Positions 1 to 7,000 of a stretch of DNA of 11,244 nucleotides are shown piece by piece. Under the pieces are notes generated by a model. That model was not told where the DNA came from, did not search any database, and saw only the letters and a list, made by a program, of their open reading frames with translations. Position 1 is the stretch's first letter. The number at the start of each line of letters is the position of its first letter. The stretch is from assembly GCA_913052655.1 (NCBI GenBank), contig CAJXFN010000039.1, positions 1 to 11,244 of the forward strand, written 5' to 3'. The translations under genes and the position numbers were made by a program. The stretch is from an uncultured Flavobacteriales bacterium (GTDB lineage Bacteria; Bacteroidota; Bacteroidia; Flavobacteriales; BACL11).

Positions 1-507
1 AATTAACTCTTGTATGAGGACTGTCTTACCAACTCCAGCACCTCCAAATAAACCAATTTTTCCACCTTTTGCATATGGTTCAATTAGGTCAATTACTTTA
101 ATACCTGTAAATAACACTTCAGTTGCTGTAGATAAATCCTCAAATCTAGGGGCTTCCCTGTGAATAGGAAGTCCAGAAGTTTTGTCTAAATCTTCCATTC
201 CGTCAATTGCATCTCCAATTACATTAAATACTCTTCCTTTGATATCTTCTCCAGCTGGCATTTTTATAGGGGCTCCAGTAGCTAGAACTTCAGTTCCTCT
301 ACTGATTCCGTCAGTAGTTTCCATAGAGATGGCTCTAACAGTGTCTTCTCCAATATGTTGTTGGCATTCTAAAATTAATTTATCTCCATTCTCTCTAGTA
401 ATTTCTAATGAATCATAAATATGAGGAAGTTCAGTCGAATTATCTTCAAATATTACGTCCACTACTGGACCAATTACTTGAGAAACTTTACCAATATTTT
501 TTGACAT
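1..507 (-). CDS. atpD: F1F0 ATP synthase subunit beta, N-terminal part (3' end outside window)
   Basis: Catalytic beta subunit of the F1 sector, which makes ATP from ADP and phosphate on the cytoplasmic side of the inner membrane. The 169 visible residues begin MSKNIGKVSQVIGPVVDVIF, the usual N-terminal beta-barrel of the family. They continue through the conserved stretches ISRGTEV (68-74), PIHREAP (114-120) and the P-loop GGAGVGKT (155-162), where the lysine and threonine bind the nucleotide phosphates. The rest of the catalytic domain and the C-terminal DELSEED region lie beyond the left edge; the full family length is about 460-505 residues. The ATG at 507-505 is the natural start, with an A-rich leader instead of a clear Shine-Dalgarno. 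In Bacteroidota atpD is usually followed by atpC and is separate from the other atp genes, so atpC is expected to the left (inference). Identification is very secure. Confidence 0.97.
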   Translation of the reverse strand, partial: MSKNIGKVSQVIGPVVDVIFEDNSTELPHIYDSLEITRENGDKLILECQQHIGEDTVRAISMETTDGISRGTEVLATGAPIKMPAGEDIKGRVFNVIGDAIDGMEDLDKTSGLPIHREAPRFEDLSTATEVLFTGIKVIDLIEPYAKGGKIGLFGGAGVGKTVLIQELI

Positions 508-554
508 ATTTTTCTTGTTTTAATTTTTGTAAAAAAGTCTTTAAATTACGGACG

Positions 555-562
555 CAAATCTA
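555..562 (-). promoter_or_regulatory. Bacteroidota-type -7 promoter element for atpD
   Basis: Read on the minus strand this is TAGATTTG, a perfect match to the TAnnTTTG -7 consensus used by the primary sigma factor of Bacteroidota. It lies 47 bp upstream of the atpD ATG and points towards it. No TTG -33 element is visible at the usual spacing, so the call rests on the -7 motif and its position only. Confidence 0.45.
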
Positions 563-611
563 ATGTTTTTTATTTGTTTGAATATATAAAGTATGTAATT
601 AAATTTATGTT

Positions 612-619
612 TAATTTTG
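612..619 (+). promoter_or_regulatory. Possible -7 promoter element for ribF
   Basis: TAATTTTG fits TAnnTTTG and ends 37 bp before the ribF GTG, giving a leader of roughly 30 nt. The only TTTG upstream (577-580) is about 31 bp away, too far for a normal -33 element. In such AT-rich DNA a chance match is possible. Confidence 0.35.
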
Positions 620-656
620 AACAGTTTTTTAACATAATAAATTAAGTTAGAAATTA

Positions 657-1598
657 GTGAAGATTTATAATTCTGTAGAGGAGTTTTCTCCAGATTTTAA
701 TGTGATATTTACTCTTGGTACTTTTGATGGGGTTCATATTGGACACCAATCTATTATTAAACAATTAAACGATTATGCGCATAAAAATGGAGGGGAAAGT
801 GTTCTTCTTACTTTCTATCCACATCCAAGACATGTGTTGTTTCCAGATGATCAAAGATTGAAATTACTGAGTACAATAGAGGAAAGGTGCGAAATGTTAA
901 AAGATTATGGGTTGAAACATTTTATTATACAAGAGTTTACTCCCGAATTTTCAAGAATAAAGTCCGTGAATTTTGTCAGAGATATTTTAGTTAATAAATT
1001 AAAGGTTCATAAATTAATTATTGGATACGATCATCATTTTGGAAGAAATAGAGAAGGTAATTTTGAGGAATTAGTTAATCTATCAAGCTTATATTCTTAT
1101 GAAATTGAAAAAATAGAACCACAGAAATTTGAGGGAATAGCTATCAGTTCAACAAAAATAAGAAAAGCTATTACTGAGGATAAATTTGAAGAAGCTAAAA
1201 ATTATTTAGGGAATTACTTTAATTTCAGAGGAACAGTAGTGAAAGGAAAGAAGATTGGTAAGCAAATAGGATATCCGACTGCAAACATAAAGATAGACAA
1301 TAAATGGAAACTATTGCCTAATGATGGGGTGTATGCTGTTTGTGTCAATATAGGCTCAAAAGAATATAAAGGAATGATGAATATTGGGTTTAATCCAACA
1401 TTTGCTTCACAAAAAAAGAGTATTGAGGTTCATATTTTAGATTTTAACTTAGATATATATGGGAAAGATTTAAAGGTGTCAGTAGTTAAAAAGATAAGGA
1501 ATGAGAAGAAATTTTCATCAGTTGAAGAATTAAAAAAGGTTCTACAGGTAGATGAGAATAAAGTACGACAGTTATTAAAAATAAAAAAGATATCATAG
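657..1598 (+). CDS. ribF: Bifunctional riboflavin kinase / FAD synthetase
   Basis: Cytoplasmic enzyme that phosphorylates riboflavin to FMN and then adenylylates FMN to FAD. Its 313 residues match the usual prokaryotic RibF length. The N-terminal nucleotidyltransferase domain (about 1-185) shows TFDGVHIGHQ (22-31), FYPHP (53-57), GYDHHFGR (123-130) and the SSTKIR motif (164-169). The C-terminal kinase domain (about 186-305) has GYPTAN (205-210), whose Thr and Asn bind Mg-ATP in the family. It also has PNDGVYAV (221-228), GMMNIGFNPTF (239-249) and the catalytic glutamate in IEVHILDF (E257). The start is GTG: an in-frame TAG at 648-650 excludes any longer protein, and the reading MKIYNSVEEF leads directly into the domain. 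It is divergent from atpD and convergent with the helicase, so it is probably monocistronic. All key residues are present. Confidence 0.96.
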   Translation: MKIYNSVEEFSPDFNVIFTLGTFDGVHIGHQSIIKQLNDYAHKNGGESVLLTFYPHPRHVLFPDDQRLKLLSTIEERCEMLKDYGLKHFIIQEFTPEFSRIKSVNFVRDILVNKLKVHKLIIGYDHHFGRNREGNFEELVNLSSLYSYEIEKIEPQKFEGIAISSTKIRKAITEDKFEEAKNYLGNYFNFRGTVVKGKKIGKQIGYPTANIKIDNKWKLLPNDGVYAVCVNIGSKEYKGMMNIGFNPTFASQKKSIEVHILDFNLDIYGKDLKVSVVKKIRNEKKFSSVEELKKVLQVDENKVRQLLKIKKIS

Positions 1599-1703
1599 AA
1601 CTTTTTAAATTATCTTCTACAGAAGTATAAATTCACATTAAGGTTTATAATTAATTCTGTAAAACTAACTCTAAAATTTAACTTGGATTATTAATATAAT
1701 GTA

Positions 1704-1727
1704 AATATCTTTTTTTTATTAGATATT
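1704..1727. terminator. Weak AT-rich hairpin between convergent ribF and pcrA
   Basis: A 7-bp perfect inverted repeat, AATATCT at 1704-1710 and AGATATT at 1721-1727, encloses a 10-nt T-rich loop. It lies in the 142-bp gap where ribF and the helicase gene converge, so it could end transcription from both sides. The stem is AT-rich and weak, with no clean U-tract after it on the plus strand, so this is tentative. The rest of the gap shows nothing else. Confidence 0.22.
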
Positions 1728-1740
1728 ATCAAAATACTAT

Positions 1741-3999
1741 TTATTTCACAATTTCTAATTTTGCAAATTTTAGTAAAAGTTGTTTGTTACCGAAACCGTT
1801 AAAGTATACTGTTGCTTTTTTATTTCCTCCCTCTCCTTCAATATTTATAATTTTTCCAGTGCCAAATTTAGAATGCTTTACTACTTGTCCATTCTTTAAA
1901 TCAGACAGATCACTTTTGTTGATGTTGTAATTTTTTTTAGAGTTTATTTTTACAAATTTTTTTTGTACAAGTTGTTCTTTGTTTTCTGGTCTTGTTTTTA
2001 CAAAAATTTCATGTGGTTTTATTTCTGTTTCATGAGATTTTGCAAAGTTCCTTCTTATTACAAATTGTGGATCTAACTCAGATAAGAACCTGCTTTCCTC
2101 AGAGTCTATGTATTGCCCCCATTTAAATCTGATGTTTGCATGAGATAAAAATAATCGTTTCTTCGCTCTTGTTATTGCAACATAAAATAATCTTCTTTCC
2201 TCTTCAAGTTCTGATTGGCTATTTCCACTCATCATAGATGGAAAAAGACCTTCTTCCATTCCTACAACAAAAACATGTGGAAATTCTAGTCCTTTTGAAG
2301 CGTGAATAGTCATTAGTGTTACTTTGTTGTAATCTTCTTTCTTTTCATTGTCAGAATCTGTTAATAGAGCTACATCTTTCATGAATTCTGATAAAATAGG
2401 AGACAACTCTCCATCATAATTTTCAGTAAAGTCTTTGATTCCGTTTAACAACTCTTGTATGTTTTCAAATCTACTGATACCCTCTGGAGTTTTGTCTGAA
2501 TTTAACAAAGAAAAGAGTCCAGAAGATTTAGTGATAATCTCTGCGACATCATAGGCATCTTTTGTTTCTATTTGAGCAGAAAAACTTTTAATTAAAGTTT
2601 CGTATTCAGCAAGTTTTTTTCTAGTTCCAGAATTAATTTTTAGGTTTAAATCTTCAATTTTTGATATTATATCCCAAATAGAAGTGTTATTTTCATTTGA
2701 GGCAATAATTAATTTCTGTATTGTTGTCGCTCCTATACCTCTAGCTGGATAATTAATAGTTCTTTTTAAAGCTTCTTCATCATTAGGGTTTATAGACATT
2801 CTAAAATATGATAATAAATCCTTCACTTCTTTTCTCTGATAAAAAGAAAGTCCTCCATAAATTTTATAAGGAATTCCTGTTTTTCTAAGAGACTCTTCTA
2901 AAGCTCTTGATTGTGCATTTGTTCTGTATAATATTGCGAAATTATTATAATTATCATCAGATAGTAATTCTTTAATAGTATTTGCAACTAATCTCCCCTC
3001 ATCATTATCGGTCGAGGATTCGCAAATAATAATTTCATCACCAATTTTATTGTTAGTCCAAACGTCCTTTTCTATTTGTTTCTCATTATGTTTTATAAGA
3101 GAGTTTGCGGCTTCTACTATGTTCTTAGTAGATCTATAGTTTTGTTCTAATTTATAAAGTTTATAATCAGGATAATCTAATTTAAAATTTAAAATATTCT
3201 GAATGTTAGCTCCTCTAAAAGCATATATAGATTGTGCGTCATCCCCTACAACACATATGTTTTCGTTTAAAGCGGCAAGTTTTTTTATTATTAAATATTG
3301 TATGTGATTTGTATCTTGGTACTCGTCTACTAAAATATATTTAAATTGATTTTGATATTTATACAGAGACTCTGGAAAATCTTCTAATAGTTTGTAAGTT
3401 TTTATTAGTAAATCATCAAAGTCCATTGCTCCAGATTTAAAGCATCTTTGTACATATAAATGATAGATTCTTCCAAACTCAGTTCTCTTAGCTTTTTGGT
3501 CTGTTTGCGTAAGTTCAGGATAGTTTTTATATCTATCAGGGGTTATAAAATTATTTTTTAGAGATGATATTCGATTTTGAATTGTTCCAACTTTGTAAAT
3601 GTCTTTATCTAGATTTAATTCTTTTATAATACTTCTGATAAGACTTTTTGAGTCGGCAGTATCATAAATAGTAAAGTTCCTAGGATAGTGAATCTTCTCA
3701 GATTCGATTCTTAGTATTCTCGAAAAAACAGAATGAAAAGTTCCCATCCATAGGCTTTTTGATTTATTTCCTCCAACAATTTTATCAATTCTTTCTTTCA
3801 TCTCCTTTGACGCTTTGTTTGTAAAGGTAAGAGCTAGTATATTAAAGGGGTTTACTCCATGCTTTAGAAGGTGTGCAATTTTGTAGGTGAGAACACGCGT
3901 TTTTCCAGATCCAGCTCCTGCAATAACCATGCTAGATCCCTCTGTTTGTTCAACGGCTTTTCTTTGATCGTTATTTAAATCTTGTAAATAATTGGACAT
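1741..3999 (-). CDS. pcrA: PcrA/UvrD-family superfamily 1A DNA helicase
   Basis: ATP-driven 3'-5' DNA helicase of the Rep/UvrD/PcrA group, acting in nucleotide excision repair, replication restart and clearing of transcription or recombination obstacles. The 752 residues carry the full motif set: Q-motif region NDQRKAVEQ (10-18), Walker A AGAGSGKT (27-34), Ia LTFTNKASKEM (57-67), II DEYQDT (225-230), III VGDDAQSIYAFRGA (251-264), IV LEQNYRST (284-291), V TLMTIHASKGLEF (561-573) and VI VAITRAKKRL (607-616). The C-terminal part (about 697-752; VVKHSKFGTGKI and LLLKFAKLEIV) is the Tudor-like domain that in PcrA/UvrD contacts RNA polymerase. I chose the ATG at 3999-3997 (MSNYLQDLN). An in-frame TTG at 4020 would add seven residues, but it overlaps the promoter element. 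PcrA and UvrD are hard to separate by sequence; the C-terminal domain and length fit either. It is transcribed divergently from the adhesin gene, with no sign of a functional link. Confidence 0.95.
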   Translation of the reverse strand: MSNYLQDLNNDQRKAVEQTEGSSMVIAGAGSGKTRVLTYKIAHLLKHGVNPFNILALTFTNKASKEMKERIDKIVGGNKSKSLWMGTFHSVFSRILRIESEKIHYPRNFTIYDTADSKSLIRSIIKELNLDKDIYKVGTIQNRISSLKNNFITPDRYKNYPELTQTDQKAKRTEFGRIYHLYVQRCFKSGAMDFDDLLIKTYKLLEDFPESLYKYQNQFKYILVDEYQDTNHIQYLIIKKLAALNENICVVGDDAQSIYAFRGANIQNILNFKLDYPDYKLYKLEQNYRSTKNIVEAANSLIKHNEKQIEKDVWTNNKIGDEIIICESSTDNDEGRLVANTIKELLSDDNYNNFAILYRTNAQSRALEESLRKTGIPYKIYGGLSFYQRKEVKDLLSYFRMSINPNDEEALKRTINYPARGIGATTIQKLIIASNENNTSIWDIISKIEDLNLKINSGTRKKLAEYETLIKSFSAQIETKDAYDVAEIITKSSGLFSLLNSDKTPEGISRFENIQELLNGIKDFTENYDGELSPILSEFMKDVALLTDSDNEKKEDYNKVTLMTIHASKGLEFPHVFVVGMEEGLFPSMMSGNSQSELEEERRLFYVAITRAKKRLFLSHANIRFKWGQYIDSEESRFLSELDPQFVIRRNFAKSHETEIKPHEIFVKTRPENKEQLVQKKFVKINSKKNYNINKSDLSDLKNGQVVKHSKFGTGKIINIEGEGGNKKATVYFNGFGNKQLLLKFAKLEIVK

Positions 4000-4017
4000 T
4001 GACTTTTTATAGGATTT

Positions 4018-4025
4018 CAAATGTA
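4018..4025 (-). promoter_or_regulatory. -7 promoter element for pcrA
   Basis: On the minus strand this reads TACATTTG, matching TAnnTTTG, and ends 18 bp before the pcrA ATG at 3999. The implied leader is only about 12 nt. The site covers the TTG at 4020-4018, which argues against that codon being the start. No good -33 TTG is seen at normal spacing. Confidence 0.45.
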
Positions 4026-4068
4026 AGGAAATCTATTAACTCTAAGCTCCTTTATCAATTTTTTTTTG

Positions 4069-4076
4069 TACTTTTG
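4069..4076 (+). promoter_or_regulatory. -7 promoter element for the SprB-like adhesin
   Basis: TACTTTTG matches TAnnTTTG and is followed by C, as is common in the phylum. It lies 21 bp before the ATG at 4098. With the oppositely directed element at 4018-4025 it forms a compact divergent promoter pair 43 bp apart. It supports ATG 4098 over the upstream TTG at 3999, which would be untranscribed from this site. No -33 TTG is visible. Confidence 0.45.
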
Positions 4077-4097
4077 CATATTGGCTTTGCTAGATAT

Positions 4098-7000
4098 ATG
4101 AGTATATTTTTAAATAAAATTGTTAATAACATAGGTGGATCTTTTTCAAAGTTTCTAGCTTTTATTTCTACACTTTCTGTGTATTTAGTTTTAGTGTTTT
4201 TTACTATTGATTTAACAGCTATTAGCTCTGGTGTTAATATTGCCAATTCTGATGAAGATCCAAATGGAGATGAAATTTATACATCTAGTTTAAGTTTCAT
4301 AGAAGATTTTCAGAATAATACTGCTTGTAATTTAAGTTTAGTATCATTATCAAATGTTCAGTGTTATGGATCGAATGATGGAGTTATCACAGTAGAAGTG
4401 GATAGTGGAGGAGGAGTTTATCATTATTTTTTAGAGATGTACAATTCTAGTTTTCCATTAAATGGAGGCTGGCAATCTGTTGGTCAAGTTCCTGCTCCTG
4501 GACAGTACACTGCAGTAACTATAGTTCCTTTTACAAGTTTGCCAGCTGACACTTTTAGAGTCATTTTAGAAGATACTGCAAATCAATGTTATGACACTAT
4601 TGGATATCCGTTTATTTCTCTAGTGATAGAAGAGCCACCTCAAATAATAAATTCAGAAATTATTCAATCTTCAACAACTCCTTTGATAAGTGATGGATCT
4701 ATAAATATATTCCCTAGTGGTGGTATTATGCCATATACATTTAATTGGACAGGACCAAATGGATATTCATCAGTTAGTCAAAATATTAATAATTTATTTT
4801 CAGGAACTTATTTTCTTGAAATTACAGATTCTGTAGGTTGTATTTTTTATGATACAATAATTGTTAATGCAAATCAGGCATGTGGATTAGGAGTTTTTAG
4901 TTCTGTTTCTCCTATATGTTATGGTGATGCTAACGGACAGATTGTGGTGAATTCTGTTTTTGGTTCTGCTCCATTTACATATCAATTAGAGGTTCAAGAT
5001 TCAATAACTTTGAGTTGGAATGGAGTTACTAGCATAATCATAACAGATACATTTTTCACTTTTAGTAACCTGTATGGTGGAGTTTATAGATATACAATAA
5101 TAGATGATTTTGGATGTTCTTCCTCTTCACCCCCAATAAATGTTCAAAATCCTACTCCAATTACTACTAATAATAATATTGTTTTTACAACTTCTTCAAC
5201 AAGTTGTAATGGACAAATTAATTCTATTATAAATGGAGGAGTAGCTCCAATTAATCATTTTTGGACTGGTCCTTCAGGTTTTGTATCTAATTCTCCTAAT
5301 TTGACTAATTTGTGTGTAGGGACTTATTGCGATAGTATTGTAGATGCGAATGGATGTAATGTTGTTAAATGTGATGTTGTAGATTTTGAACCCCCATGTA
5401 GTCCTGAGGTGGAAGTTACAAATATTTTCTGTGATGATGATAGTAGTGGTATTGCAATTGTGACAAAAACAAATAATGCATACCCACTATTTATATGGTC
5501 AAACTCCAATGGAGATACCTTGAGTTCAGATACATTTGCTTTAAATTTACCTGAAGGAGTTTATACGTTTAATGCTTTCAGCTTAGGAGTTCCTAATGCA
5601 TGTCCAGATACTACCATTTCTTTTTCAATTGTAACTCCAGAAATAAATGTGTTTTCCTTGTATGGAGACACAATTTGTGAAGGTTATGAAACCGCATTTT
5701 CCTTAGAGACAATTAATACAGATACTGCATTTATTTACAGAGCAGTCATTGGTACAGATATATTCTATGTTGGAGACACCTCTATTTCTTACCCAGCAGG
5801 ATGGTATTCTTACATGATTGAAGTAGATACAGGAAATGGATTTTTAACTTGTGTTTCTAATCAATACATTCAGATTCTTGAGAATGAATTAAGCATAGAT
5901 TCAATTAAAATTGTAGATGAAATTTGTGCTACAAGTCTTGGCAGCATTGAAGTTTTTGCTTCTACTAATTTTTTACCATTAAATTATACATTAGACTCCT
6001 TCTCTCAAATGATGAATTTGTTTGACGAACTGAGTGAAGGTAGTTACAATATTTCTGTATCTGATGATTTGAATTGTATTGTATCTCTAGATTCTATTTT
6101 AGTTAATTTGAATACTAATATTATTTTAGACATTGATTCATCTTTAGAAACATGTAGATTAGATGATGGTTCGATTACTTTGTTTCTACAAAATGGATTT
6201 GGAGGATATCAATATTCTATTGATAGTGGAGCTACATATTCTGGTACTATTTATTCAGATACACTTATGATAGATTCATTATCCGAAGGAAATTATTATT
6301 TGATTGTCAGAGATGATTCTTTGTGTACATATAATTACGGAAATATTTACATTGGAAAAACTCCAAATCCAAAAATTGATTCTGTGATTACAAAAAATGA
6401 AAGTTGTTGTGGATTTGATGGTGAAATATCAGTGTTTTCTACTCTTTCAAATTCTATAGGTATATATACCATTGATACTTTTAATACAGATCAGATTTCT
6501 AATATCTTTGATTCCCTTTCAAGAGGAACTTATTTGATTTATATTGAAGATACAAATGCTTGTTTGGATAGTATTGAAATTATTTTAGAAGCCGATTCTA
6601 CTCCAAATATTAATTTAACTGTTGGTGTAACAGATGTTGTATGTAATGGAGATTCTAATGGAACATTCAAGGTGTATTATCCAGATAATTGTTATACTTA
6701 CAAATTACATAGGTATACTTTCTTCACTCCACAACTTGTACTTGATACAGGAGTTTATTTTAATAACCTAATCTCTGGGTTTTATGGAGTTATCGCGACT
6801 TCAAATTCTGGTACGTGTATAGATTCTTCTACTGTTAAATTTATTGATGAACCTAGTCCAATTTTCTTTGATTTACCTGTAATAAATCCGGTTAGATGTA
6901 TTTTGGATGATTCTTGTAATGGTTCTATCTATTTGCCTAATACACCATCTGGAGGAATTTCTCCATATTATTATTATTTAAAAGATTTAGATGAGAATGT

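Noticed and set aside
182..418. Plus-strand open frame of 78 codons
   Set aside because: It lies wholly antisense to the strongly conserved atpD sequence and encodes nothing recognisable.
1613..1628. Short palindrome CTTC-TACA-GAAG after ribF as a terminator
   Set aside because: Only a 4-bp stem and no T-tract follows; too weak to call.
4000..4020. N-terminal extension of the helicase from a TTG at 4020
   Set aside because: The TTG is part of the TACATTTG promoter element, and the ATG at 3999 gives the usual family N-terminus.
3999..4097. N-terminal extension of the adhesin from a TTG at 3999
   Set aside because: It would put 33 residues before a good signal peptide, overlaps the helicase start and lies upstream of the predicted promoter element.
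4055..4246. Minus-strand open frame of 63 codons
   Set aside because: Antisense to the adhesin signal peptide region; low-complexity AT-rich shadow with no domain.
5324..5509. Minus-strand open frame of 61 codons
   Set aside because: Antisense to SprB modules 4 and 5; no motif or signal.
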